From the NCBI GenBank assembly GCA_964573995.1, contig CAZNLH010000001.1, forward strand, positions 1-64,000: 64,000 nucleotides of DNA, in the 5' to 3' direction. This document shows positions 52,177 to 60,305 of this stretch, one piece after another. The notes under the pieces are model-generated. The model worked only from the letters and a program-made list of their open reading frames with translations. It was not told where the DNA came from and ran no database searches. Position 1 is the first letter of the stretch. Each line of letters begins with the position of its first letter. The translations under genes and the position numbers were made by a program. This DNA comes from CAZNLH01 sp964573995. GTDB taxonomy: Bacteria > Gemmatimonadota > CAZMKB01 > CAZNLH01.

Positions 52177-52704
52177 ATGAAATGGTTACTTAGGGGGGCA
52201 ACGGTAATGTTCTTTCTCATACTGTGTGCCCCGGAGGTGAGCCTTTGCCAGGGATTGAAGATCGGCTACGTGGACACGCAGAAGATCCTCGACAACGCCC
52301 CAGGTGCGCAGGAGGCTACTAAGATATTCGACGAGGAGGTGGGGACATGGAAGGCGGAGGCGGAAAGCCTGAAGACGGATCTTCAGAACATGATAGATGA
52401 ATATGAAAACCAGAAACTCATATTGAGTCCGGAAAAGAAGCAGGAAAAGGAACAGAAGATTACCTCCAAGAAGAATGAATATGACCAGAAGGTCTACGAG
52501 ATCCAGAACAAGATTCAGCAGAGAAGCGCCGAATTATCCCAGCCGATCCTGGAAAAGATCTCTCAGACAATCAACGTCGTGGCACAAAGGGAGGGATTCG
52601 ACCTCGTCTTCGACTCGAGCCTGGGGTCGGTCGTATATGCCGATCCTTCGCTGGATATAACCCAACTGGTCATCGACGAGTTGAAAAAGAGCGAGGGGAA
52701 GTGA
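52177..52704 (+). CDS. skp: OmpH/Skp-family periplasmic chaperone
   Basis: The 175-residue protein has a cleavable signal peptide (LRGATVMFFLILCAPEVSLC) followed by LKIGYVDTQKILDNAPGAQEA and a long coiled coil (about 45-140) rich in Lys, Glu and Gln, typical of Skp. It ends with the beta-type motif FDLVFDSSLGSVVYADPSLDIT. It would carry unfolded outer-membrane proteins to BamA. The ATG at 52177 follows AAAGGAGGAG; the GTG at 52150 would only add residues ahead of the signal peptide. lpxD overlaps it by four bases. Confidence 0.93.
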   Translation: MKWLLRGATVMFFLILCAPEVSLCQGLKIGYVDTQKILDNAPGAQEATKIFDEEVGTWKAEAESLKTDLQNMIDEYENQKLILSPEKKQEKEQKITSKKNEYDQKVYEIQNKIQQRSAELSQPILEKISQTINVVAQREGFDLVFDSSLGSVVYADPSLDITQLVIDELKKSEGK

Positions 52705-53798
52705 AGAAGGCGACTGATTCAGAAGGCCGCATGGAATATTCGCTTCGATCAATTGCCTGTATAGTGGGTGGAAAGGTCACCGGCGACGATTCGGTGATAG
52801 TCAGCGGTGTGAATACGCTTGAGAAGGCAGGGCCTTCCGATCTCTCCTTCCTTGCCGACAGGCGGTATCTCGGCGCAATGAGGAAGAGTCGCGCCGGGGC
52901 CATTATCTGCCCCGATGACATCGATTCGCCCGGCAAGACCCTTCTCCACGTCCCCAATCCCCACCTAGCGTTCGGGAAGGCGGTGGAACTCTTCCACCCC
53001 GAGTGGGGCGGCGAGGGTGGAGGCATACATCCAACGGCAATCCTTGGTGAAGGCGTGGGTTTGGGTGATAAAGTCACCATCGGTCCATATGCCGTGATTG
53101 GGGAGGGATCGAGGCTTGCCGATGGCGTGAGCGTTGGTCCCCTCGTGTCGATAGGTAGCGATGTCGAGATAGGTAAGGATACGAAGATCGGACCGCTGGT
53201 AACCGTCTACCATGGAGTTAGAATCGGGATGAGATGCCTTGTTCAAGCCGGGGTGGTGCTCGGAAGCGACGGTTTCAGTTTCGCCAAGGATGAGGAGGGG
53301 CATCATCACAAGATTCCACAGATAGGCGGGCTTGTGATAGAGGATGACGTTGAGATCGGCAGTAATTGCACTATCGACCGCGGAGGCTTGGACGATACCT
53401 ATATCGCCCGGGGCACGAAGTTTGACAACCTGGTTCATATCGCGCACAACGTGAAGATAGGCGAGGACTCCCTGCTGGTTGCCCAGGTCGGTATCTCGGG
53501 AAGTACGAGGGTTGGGAAGGGAGTGACTCTTGCCGGCCAGGCTGGTATAGTGGGTCATATTGAGATCGGCGATGGTGCGGTGATCGGTGCACAGGCTGGA
53601 GTAATCAAATCGGTCAAGGAGGGAGAGGTCGTCTCCGGCTATCCTGCTCGCCCCCACAGGCAGGCCTTGAAAAGCCAGGCTCTTTTGATTAAACTCCCTG
53701 TGTTGATCGAGAGGATCAACACCCTTGAAGAGAAGTTAAGGGAATTGGAAGGGCGGTCGAAGGAAGACAAGGCATCGAAGAGCGAGGAGTCCCTTTGA
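52701..53798 (+). CDS. lpxD: UDP-3-O-acylglucosamine N-acyltransferase LpxD
   Basis: LpxD adds the second acyl chain in lipid A synthesis. The 365-residue protein has the N-terminal uridine-binding domain (LEKAGPSDLSFLADRRY) and a left-handed hexapeptide-repeat helix (about 110-300) with the catalytic His in NLVHIAHNVKIG, and ends in a C-terminal coiled coil. The GTG start overlaps the skp stop (GTGA); the ATG at 52731 is an alternative. It meets lpxC-fabZ at a TGATG junction. Confidence 0.95.
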   Translation: MKKATDSEGRMEYSLRSIACIVGGKVTGDDSVIVSGVNTLEKAGPSDLSFLADRRYLGAMRKSRAGAIICPDDIDSPGKTLLHVPNPHLAFGKAVELFHPEWGGEGGGIHPTAILGEGVGLGDKVTIGPYAVIGEGSRLADGVSVGPLVSIGSDVEIGKDTKIGPLVTVYHGVRIGMRCLVQAGVVLGSDGFSFAKDEEGHHHKIPQIGGLVIEDDVEIGSNCTIDRGGLDDTYIARGTKFDNLVHIAHNVKIGEDSLLVAQVGISGSTRVGKGVTLAGQAGIVGHIEIGDGAVIGAQAGVIKSVKEGEVVSGYPARPHRQALKSQALLIKLPVLIERINTLEEKLRELEGRSKEDKASKSEESL

Positions 53799-55081
53799 TG
53801 AAACAGTTGACGATAGATAAGGAAGTGTCTTATGAAGGGATCGGTTTGCATACGGGCAATCCAACGAGGGTGACCTTCAAACCGGCGGAAGTGGGCAATG
53901 GTATCGTGTTCGTTCGAAAGGACCTCAACGGCTATCCTCGGATTCCAGCCAGGGTCGAGAACGTGGTAGGGGTCGAGCGGGGTACCACTCTCGGTGTGGA
54001 CGGGGCCCAGGTCCTGACCGTCGAGCACGTCCTCGCCGCGGTATATTCCATGGGGATCGACAACCTAACCATCGAGATCGATGCCAATGAACCGCCTGGA
54101 GCCGACGGAAGTTCCCGTCCGATCGTGGATGTCCTGAAGAGTGGGGGGCTGCGCGAACTGAGGAAAAAAAAACAGGTCCTTAAACTGGAAAAACCATTTC
54201 ATCATCACGAGGATGACGTAAGGTTTCTCCTGCTCCCGTACCCTGGTCTCAAGATCACCTTCCACATCAATTATGCCCACGCACTCGTTGGCAATCAGGA
54301 GATTACGCTGGACATCGATCCCGAAGTATTCTTGAATGAACTTGCACCTGCCAGGACGTTCTGTTTCCAGGAGGACGTGGAATCCTTGAAACGTGCCGGG
54401 TTGATCAAGGGAGGCAGCCTCGATAACGCCATAGTAATCGGAAGAGATGAGATCCTCAGCAAAGAGCCTCTTCGCTTCGATGACGAGTTCGTACGACACA
54501 AGGCCCTGGACCTTATCGGTGACCTGTCTCTCCTGGGATTGAGACTCGAGGCACACGTGATCTCTTCGCGTTCGGGCCATCCGTCGAACATCAAGTTGGT
54601 GAGAAGGTTGTCGCAAGAACTGCTGGGGAAGGGGGAGTCAAAGACACTTCAATTGGACATAAGTCAGATACTGGAGATCCTGCCTCACCGGTATCCCTTC
54701 ATACTTGTAGACCGAATCATCGAAATGGAGGTTGGGAAGCGAGCGGTGGGTATCAAGAATGTTACCATCAATGAGCCCTTCTTCGCCGGTCACTTTCCAG
54801 GCCATCCCATTATGCCCGGTGTTCTCCAGATCGAGGCGATGGGCCAGGTGGGAGGGCTTTTATTGATGAATTCGGTCCCGGACCCTGCGGACAAGGTCGT
54901 TTACTTTATCGCCCTTGACAACATTCGGTTCCGAAGACCGGTCAGGCCTGGAGATCAAATCCGTTTCGAACTTGAAATGGTCAAGATGAGGGGGAGGACC
55001 TGCAAGATGAGGGGGGAGGCGTTCGTGGATGGCGTGCTGATTGCAGAGGCCGAGATGATGGCGATGATAATGGACAAGTAG
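53798..55081 (+). CDS. lpxC/fabZ: LpxC-FabZ bifunctional fusion
   Basis: The 427-residue protein joins LpxC (about 1-275), the zinc deacetylase that commits lipid A synthesis, and FabZ (about 285-427), the 3-hydroxyacyl-ACP dehydratase. LpxC motifs are GIGLHTG, VEHVLAA, PPGADGSSRPIV, RTFCF, KALDLIGDLSLLG and GHPSN. FabZ motifs are ILPHRYPFILVDRI and FAGHFPGHPIMPGVLQIEAMGQ with the catalytic His and Glu. Such fusions are known in Bacteroidetes and other FCB lineages; the two enzymes compete for hydroxyacyl-ACP, so the fusion may balance fatty acid and lipid A flux. The ATG overlaps the lpxD stop. Confidence 0.96.
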   Translation: MKQLTIDKEVSYEGIGLHTGNPTRVTFKPAEVGNGIVFVRKDLNGYPRIPARVENVVGVERGTTLGVDGAQVLTVEHVLAAVYSMGIDNLTIEIDANEPPGADGSSRPIVDVLKSGGLRELRKKKQVLKLEKPFHHHEDDVRFLLLPYPGLKITFHINYAHALVGNQEITLDIDPEVFLNELAPARTFCFQEDVESLKRAGLIKGGSLDNAIVIGRDEILSKEPLRFDDEFVRHKALDLIGDLSLLGLRLEAHVISSRSGHPSNIKLVRRLSQELLGKGESKTLQLDISQILEILPHRYPFILVDRIIEMEVGKRAVGIKNVTINEPFFAGHFPGHPIMPGVLQIEAMGQVGGLLLMNSVPDPADKVVYFIALDNIRFRRPVRPGDQIRFELEMVKMRGRTCKMRGEAFVDGVLIAEAEMMAMIMDK

Positions 55082-55083
55082 GC

Positions 55084-55872
55084 ATGGATATGGCTAATGG
55101 CTGTGTGATACATGAGACTGCGATCGTAGATCAACTGGCCGATCTCGGGAAAGATGTCAGTGTGGGTCCATACAGTATCGTGGGTCCGAACGTACGGGTG
55201 GGAGATGGGACAATAATCGGTTCCCATGTGCTCATAGAAAAAGACACGCACCTTGGCGAAAACTGCAAGATCTTCAAGGGGGCCGTCCTTGGTACCGACC
55301 CGCAGGACCTAAAGTATCACAATGAAAGGACCTTCCTCTCCGTTGGCAACAGAACGATCATCAGGGAGTATGCCACTCTTCACCGTGGTGCGAAGGACCA
55401 GTGCAGAACGAGAGTAGGGTCCGACTGCCTTATCATGGCCTATGCCCACGTGGCCCATGATTGCCAGATCGGAGATGGGGTCATCCTTGCCAATACAGTC
55501 AATATGGCCGGTCATGTCTCTATCGAGGATCACGTTATCATCGGCGGGGTGACCCCGATTCATCAGTTCGTCAGGATTGGGAAATATGCATTCATCGGGG
55601 GAGGATCTCGCGTCAATAAAGACATCCCGCCCTTCGTCAGGGCGGTTGGAAACCCGCTGAGCCTGTCGGGCTTGAACAGCGTTGGGCTGTTGAGACATGG
55701 TTTCAGTGAAGGTGTGCGACTCGAATTGAAGAGGGCATACAGGATATTTTTCAGGTCCGACCTGAACGTGTCACAGGCCGTGAAGAGGGCCAGGGAAGAA
55801 CTCCGCCCCTTGGACGAGGTTACAGACTTCATAGATTTCATAGAGAAGAGCGAACGCGGAGTCACACTCTGA
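55084..55872 (+). CDS. lpxA: UDP-N-acetylglucosamine acyltransferase LpxA
   Basis: LpxA makes the first acyl transfer in lipid A synthesis. The 262-residue protein is a left-handed beta helix with hexapeptide repeats and the catalytic His in AYAHVAHDCQIG. It shows the LpxA-specific GTDPQDLKYHNE and TLHRGA, and a helical C-terminus (VRLELKRAYRIFF). It follows lpxC-fabZ by two bases. It is the last gene before a 290-base gap that holds new promoters. Confidence 0.96.
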   Translation: MDMANGCVIHETAIVDQLADLGKDVSVGPYSIVGPNVRVGDGTIIGSHVLIEKDTHLGENCKIFKGAVLGTDPQDLKYHNERTFLSVGNRTIIREYATLHRGAKDQCRTRVGSDCLIMAYAHVAHDCQIGDGVILANTVNMAGHVSIEDHVIIGGVTPIHQFVRIGKYAFIGGGSRVNKDIPPFVRAVGNPLSLSGLNSVGLLRHGFSEGVRLELKRAYRIFFRSDLNVSQAVKRAREELRPLDEVTDFIDFIEKSERGVTL

Positions 55873-56020
55873 TGATCCATTGTGCTTCCCTTCCTCTTGT
55901 TGATTGAAACCTCCCGCGCCCGGCGGGACAATTTTTCGTTGTATTTTCCATAGCCTCGACTCGACGTCTTGTATCATCCGGTTGTAAAGTCACGGCGATA
56001 TTCCCTCCATAATACGCGTA

Positions 56021-56049
56021 TTGACAAGGTCTACCGCGTATCTTAAACT
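56021..56049 (+). promoter_or_regulatory. Possible sigma-70 promoter upstream of the Gfo/Idh gene
   Basis: TTGACA, 17-base spacer, TAAACT, the same -10 box as that proposed for tRNA-Leu. It lies in the 55873-56162 gap. Confidence 0.45.
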
Positions 56050-56142
56050 TAAAGTGTCGTAAATTGGTCACCCCCCATTTCACTGACTATGGATCGAGTC
56101 TCGTCACTTGGCTTGCGGCATGAAGTAACTAACCCAACTGAT

Positions 56143-56151
56143 TGATATAAT
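56143..56151 (+). promoter_or_regulatory. Extended -10 promoter just before the Gfo/Idh gene
   Basis: TGATATAAT is a perfect extended -10 element (TGnTATAAT) with no matching -35 box. The start would fall near 56158, leaving about five bases before the ATG at 56163, so the transcript would be nearly leaderless unless the ATG at 56196 is used. Confidence 0.45.
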
Positions 56152-56162
56152 TCCTTATAAGG

Positions 56163-57155
56163 ATGCCTGCCTTGAAAGTCGATGCTGAGATAAAGATGGG
56201 TGTCGTTGGTGTAGGGCACCTGGGACTGCGACACGCGGAGGCAATATCGGGGATGGACGATGTCGTTCTCAGCGGTATTTATGACACGAGGCGGGAAGTG
56301 GCCGATGAGGCAGGGAGTTATTTATCGTGCCGGGTATTCCAGGACTACGATTCCCTATTGGGCTCGGTTGACGCGGTCAGTGTCGTGGTTCCAACCGATC
56401 GCCACTTCGATGTGGCAACCAGGGCCTTGGATGCGGGCAGGCACGTGCTTGTGGAGAAGCCAATCACCGAAAATCTTGATGAGGCGGCAGCGCTTGTTCA
56501 ACAGGCACGGGAGAGGCGTCTCGTTCTTCAGGTCGGTCATGTGGAGAGGTTCAATCCGGCGTTCTCCCTGGCACGTGAATTCATAGTACGTCCTATGTTC
56601 ATCGAATCGCATCGCCTCGCACCTTTTGTGAAGAGAGGAACAGAAGTCGATGTCATACTCGATCTTATGATCCACGATATTGACCTGGTCCTGTCAGTGA
56701 TGGGCTCTGAAATAAGAGAAATCTGGGCAGTCGGCGTACCTGTTATCACTCCCTCTGTGGATATTGCCAATGTACGGTTGACATTTTCAGGGCACCGTGC
56801 CGTCAGCCTCACGGCCAGCCGTATTTCAACGAAGCGAATGCGAAAACTCCGGGTGTTTCAGCAGGATATGTATATATCAATGGATTTCCTGATGAGGAGG
56901 AGCGAAATCTATCGAATAGAGCGGAGGGGCGAGGCCCCATTATTCCAGGAAAAGATACTGGAGGACGATGGTTCCGTCAATCCACTGGCCAATGAGATCG
57001 CCGCCTTTGCGGAGAGCGTAAGGAACGGCAGGACGCTCCTGGGCGTCACCGGCGAAGAGGCAATGAAGGCTATGGAATACGCGCTCAAGATTAGAGAGTG
57101 CATGGTAATTCCACCCCGGGACACTGATGGAGTGATGGGGAAGGCACGATGTTAG
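56163..57155 (+). CDS. Gfo/Idh/MocA-family NAD(P)-dependent oxidoreductase in the lipid A cluster
   Basis: The 330-residue protein has the Rossmann loop GVVGVGHLGLRHAEAIS, the EKPITENLDEA motif with the family Lys-Pro, and the C-terminal alpha/beta domain with GHVERFNPAF and MIHDIDLVLS. It probably oxidises or reduces a sugar nucleotide. Its place between lpxA and lpxB suggests lipid A or LPS sugar modification. The related GnnA makes 3-amino sugars for lipid A together with GnnB, but no aminotransferase gene is in the window, so that link is speculative. It overlaps the next small gene by seven bases. Confidence 0.88.
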   Translation: MPALKVDAEIKMGVVGVGHLGLRHAEAISGMDDVVLSGIYDTRREVADEAGSYLSCRVFQDYDSLLGSVDAVSVVVPTDRHFDVATRALDAGRHVLVEKPITENLDEAAALVQQARERRLVLQVGHVERFNPAFSLAREFIVRPMFIESHRLAPFVKRGTEVDVILDLMIHDIDLVLSVMGSEIREIWAVGVPVITPSVDIANVRLTFSGHRAVSLTASRISTKRMRKLRVFQQDMYISMDFLMRRSEIYRIERRGEAPLFQEKILEDDGSVNPLANEIAAFAESVRNGRTLLGVTGEEAMKAMEYALKIRECMVIPPRDTDGVMGKARC

Positions 57156-57277
57156 AACAATGGCGCGACCACCGGCAAAGGCGATTCAGCGCATACAAGA
57201 GACTGTCGAGTTGGAAATTGGTTTTACTCTTTGGATTGATCGTGATTCTCATCTACTTTCTCGACAAACTTTCCTGA
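57149..57277 (+). CDS. Small single-pass membrane protein (42 residues) in the lipid A cluster
   Basis: An ATG overlapping the previous stop codon, with GGGGAAGG four bases upstream, opens a 42-residue frame. The N-terminal half is very basic and polar (WRDHRQRRFSAYKRLSSWK). It is followed by one membrane helix (LVLLFGLIVILIYFLDKL). The base-rich, then hydrophobic pattern predicts N-in topology. It explains the out-of-frame sequence that would otherwise extend lpxB. It belongs to no family I recognise. Its position suggests a partner for LpxB, the acyltransferase-LpxK fusion or another membrane-bound LPS enzyme. Confidence 0.75.
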   Translation: MLEQWRDHRQRRFSAYKRLSSWKLVLLFGLIVILIYFLDKLS

Positions 57278-57285
57278 ATCTGGTG

Positions 57286-58461
57286 ATGGCTGCATTGGAC
57301 CTGGAGAAAAGGACAAGGCCGCTCTTCTTCATCTCGGCGGGAGATCCATCCGGTGATATCTATGGTGGGGCCCTGGTCGACGAATTGAGGCGATTCCGCC
57401 CTGACGCCTCGTTTATCGGCCTTGGCGGAGCCAGGATGAGGGAGGCTGGAGTTTATCTATTGGCGCCGCCCGAGCGTATGGCCGTTGTAGGCTTCACCGA
57501 GGTGATCCGAGATGTGCCGTACTTCCATGGACTTCTCAGGGAATCAGAGGGCGTGTTCCGGTACCTGAGGCCGGACATTGTAATCTTGATCGATTATCCA
57601 GGATTCAACTTGAGACTTGCCGAGAGGGCAAAGAGGAACGGGAGGAAGACGCTCTATTACGTCAGCCCACAGGTGTGGGCATGGGGTGGCGGGCGATGCA
57701 GGGACCTGATCCGCAACAGCGACGAGATGGCAGTCATCCTACCCTTTGAAGTCGAGTTTTACAAGGAGCGCGGCAAAGAGGTTCGATATGTCGGGCATCC
57801 GATAATCGAGGAGATCGCTGCAAGGGAACCAGCGGATCTGTTTATGAAGCGCTACGGGATATCACCGGATAGGCCGGTATTGTGTCTCTCACCGGGGAGC
57901 AGGAGAAACGAGATATCTCGCCATCTCCCCTTATTCCTCGAAGTTGCAGGGGAAATCAGCAGGAGGATCCCAGGAGTTCAAGTCCTTGTAAACTGCGCTC
58001 CCACCATCAGCGAGCGAGAAATGAGGAGGCTCTTCCTCGCTGATCGGGACGACGTGGTCGTCATCAAGGATTCCCATCACACGGCAATCGAGATATCCCG
58101 TTTATTCCTTACGAAATCAGGGACATCGACCATCGAAGGCGCCATATTGAATACGCCGATGATCGTTTGTTATAGGATATCTCCCCTTTCCTACCTGATC
58201 GCAAGATCGCTGGTACGGTTGTCTCATATCAGTCTGGTAAATATACTGGCAGGGAGGGGGATTGTACCGGAATTTATCCAAGGGGACTTCAGAGTCGACA
58301 GGATCGTACTTGCCGCACTGGATCTGCTCGAGGACACACCGTATAGGAGGGGGATGATAAGGGACCTCGGGGAAGTCTCGAAGCGGCTCGATGGTGGGGA
58401 TGCCACCCGAAAGGTTGCCGACATTGTACTGTCGATGTTAGAGGGGAGGGGAACAACCTGA
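57286..58461 (+). CDS. lpxB: Lipid-A-disaccharide synthase LpxB
   Basis: LpxB joins UDP-diacylglucosamine and lipid X to form the lipid A disaccharide. The 391-residue GT-B enzyme shows FFISAGDPSGD (usually SAGExSGD), VLIDYPGFNLRLA-like IDYPGFN, YYVSPQVWAWG, LPFEVEFY, YVGHP and LSPGSRRNEI. The ATG at 57286 (GTG at 57283) is chosen because the frame upstream overlaps the small membrane protein and the resulting length matches the family. The ribosome site is weak, so translation may depend on the small gene upstream. Confidence 0.94.
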   Translation: MAALDLEKRTRPLFFISAGDPSGDIYGGALVDELRRFRPDASFIGLGGARMREAGVYLLAPPERMAVVGFTEVIRDVPYFHGLLRESEGVFRYLRPDIVILIDYPGFNLRLAERAKRNGRKTLYYVSPQVWAWGGGRCRDLIRNSDEMAVILPFEVEFYKERGKEVRYVGHPIIEEIAAREPADLFMKRYGISPDRPVLCLSPGSRRNEISRHLPLFLEVAGEISRRIPGVQVLVNCAPTISEREMRRLFLADRDDVVVIKDSHHTAIEISRLFLTKSGTSTIEGAILNTPMIVCYRISPLSYLIARSLVRLSHISLVNILAGRGIVPEFIQGDFRVDRIVLAALDLLEDTPYRRGMIRDLGEVSKRLDGGDATRKVADIVLSMLEGRGTT

Positions 58462-58472
58462 GGGAGACATCC

Positions 58473-60299
58473 TTGGCCGAGAGGGCCGTATTCTGGCTGG
58501 TTGGTGTAACGGGATCGTTGCTGATCCGGATCATAGGATTTACGCTCAGGGTCACAGGGCCTGACCGCTCCCTGTTGAGCGAGGCCCAGGCGCGTTACGG
58601 CAGGGTGATTTTTTCCATATGGCACGGCCAGATATTTCTCGGCACCTATTTCGCCAGGTACGAGAGGATAAGCGCTATAATCAGCCAACATCGTGATGGA
58701 GAGTTCATCTATCAAATAGCACGGCGGCTGGGGATAAAGGCGGTAAGGGGAAGCAGCACACGCGGCGGCGCATCCGCCATCTTGGAACTCCTTACCTCGC
58801 CAGAACATAGATCGTACAATATCTGTGTGATACCGGATGGACCACGGGGCCCGGCTGAAAAGGTAAAACCGGGCATCATCCGAGTAGCGGGCATATTGGG
58901 CCTTCCGGTTATTCCGGTTGCCATGGTTCCTTCATCCGCGTGGGAGATGGGTAGTTGGGACAGGTTCCAGGTCCCTCGACCCTTTTCGAGGGTCGTGGTC
59001 CTGCTCGGAAGAGCGATTTGGGTCGACCGGGATGATGACGAGGCAGCGATGGAAAGAACGCGGGGGTTGTTGGAAGAGGAACTCAACGCACTCAATCGTG
59101 AGGCGCGGAGGCAGGTGCTGTTTGAGGGAGATGGTGGGCCTACGAAGGTGATGAGTGGAGGAGAACGGTTTTATCTTACGGCACATCGTTACCTCTATCG
59201 AGAAAGGGAGTTGTGGTGGAGCCTGCCGCTTACGTTCTTGCTCTTCGTGCCGGAGAGGGCTTATCGCCTGTGGATGGGGATTCGAAACTTGTTCTTCAAG
59301 ATGAGCGTACTCCGTTCAAGGCACCTGCCGGTACCGGTCATATCGGTGGGGAACCTCTCCATGGGCGGCACCGGAAAGACAATGATGGTCAGGATGTTGA
59401 GCGGGATTCTATCTGAGAGAGGGTTCAGAGTCGCTGTGTTGACTCGTGGTTACGGGGGATCGAGGGAGAATGACGTCAGTGTCGTGACGGCTAAAGCAAC
59501 CGCCATGGGGGCATCGAGCGGATCCGCTGACGAGTCGATATTATTGGCGCACACACTATCGGCATCGAATGTGATCGTAATTGAGGGAAAGGATCGTTTT
59601 ATGGCGGGGCTGCTTGCAGTCATGCGTTGCGGATGTGATATCTGTCTACTGGATGATGGATTTCAGCATCGGCGATTATACAGGGATCTCGATGTCGTAA
59701 TGCTCCACGGCGAGAGGCCATTCGGCACGGGCCGAACGCTGCCGGCGGGATCTCTTAGGGAGGGAATCGGCAATCTCAAGCGCGCCGACCTGATAGTGAA
59801 TTGCCGGAGATGGAGGAGGGATGCTTCCGGTAAGAGCGAATGGGACAAGACTCCCAATGGGCTCCCGCAACTCCGCGTCTCTATTGTACCTGACATGGTC
59901 TATCCGCTGGAGGATCCGCGACTCCAAAGGGACATCACCGCCTTGAATGAGAAGGTGGTCCTCGCCTTCAGCGGGATCGGCGACCCCTGGTCTTTTAGGA
60001 AGTTGGTCGAAGAGGGAGGTCCAAGGTGCATGGAGTTTATCGCCTTCCCGGATCATTGCAGATATACGAGGGGCAGGCTGGAACGATTGTTCCGGGTTTT
60101 CGATCACATGAGGGCAGACCTTATGGTTACGACGGAAAAGGATGCGGCCAAACTGAGGCGGGATGACGTTGGAGGGCGCCCATGTCTTGTAGTTTCAACG
60201 AAATTGGTTATAGATGAAGGTGAGGAGGTATTGGAGGAGTTCCTGGGGTGGCTTGATCTCAGGAGGAAGAGTTCGGGTATATCACAAGAGAAAGGTTGA
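58473..60299 (+). CDS. lpxK: Fusion of a DUF374-type acyltransferase domain and lipid A 4'-kinase LpxK
   Basis: The 608-residue protein has two domains. The N-terminal part (1-215) is a DUF374/LPLAT-like region with SIWHGQIFL, ISQHRDGEFI, RGSSTRGGASAI and PDGPRGPA, the family's proposed acyltransferase sites. The C-terminal part (about 275-600) is LpxK, which phosphorylates the 4' position of the lipid A disaccharide: Walker A GNLSMGGTGKT, the LDDGFQHRRL motif and TTEKDAAKL. In many genomes the two are separate neighbours with waaA between them. The TTG start follows GAGGGAG. No waaA is in the window. Confidence 0.93.
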   Translation: MAERAVFWLVGVTGSLLIRIIGFTLRVTGPDRSLLSEAQARYGRVIFSIWHGQIFLGTYFARYERISAIISQHRDGEFIYQIARRLGIKAVRGSSTRGGASAILELLTSPEHRSYNICVIPDGPRGPAEKVKPGIIRVAGILGLPVIPVAMVPSSAWEMGSWDRFQVPRPFSRVVVLLGRAIWVDRDDDEAAMERTRGLLEEELNALNREARRQVLFEGDGGPTKVMSGGERFYLTAHRYLYRERELWWSLPLTFLLFVPERAYRLWMGIRNLFFKMSVLRSRHLPVPVISVGNLSMGGTGKTMMVRMLSGILSERGFRVAVLTRGYGGSRENDVSVVTAKATAMGASSGSADESILLAHTLSASNVIVIEGKDRFMAGLLAVMRCGCDICLLDDGFQHRRLYRDLDVVMLHGERPFGTGRTLPAGSLREGIGNLKRADLIVNCRRWRRDASGKSEWDKTPNGLPQLRVSIVPDMVYPLEDPRLQRDITALNEKVVLAFSGIGDPWSFRKLVEEGGPRCMEFIAFPDHCRYTRGRLERLFRVFDHMRADLMVTTEKDAAKLRRDDVGGRPCLVVSTKLVIDEGEEVLEEFLGWLDLRRKSSGISQEKG

Positions 60300-60305
60300 G
60301 TTAAG

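Noticed and set aside
57160..57285. 42-residue N-terminal extension of LpxB or a frameshift in lpxB
   Set aside because: This stretch codes in another frame for the small membrane protein, and LpxB starting at 57286 has the normal length.
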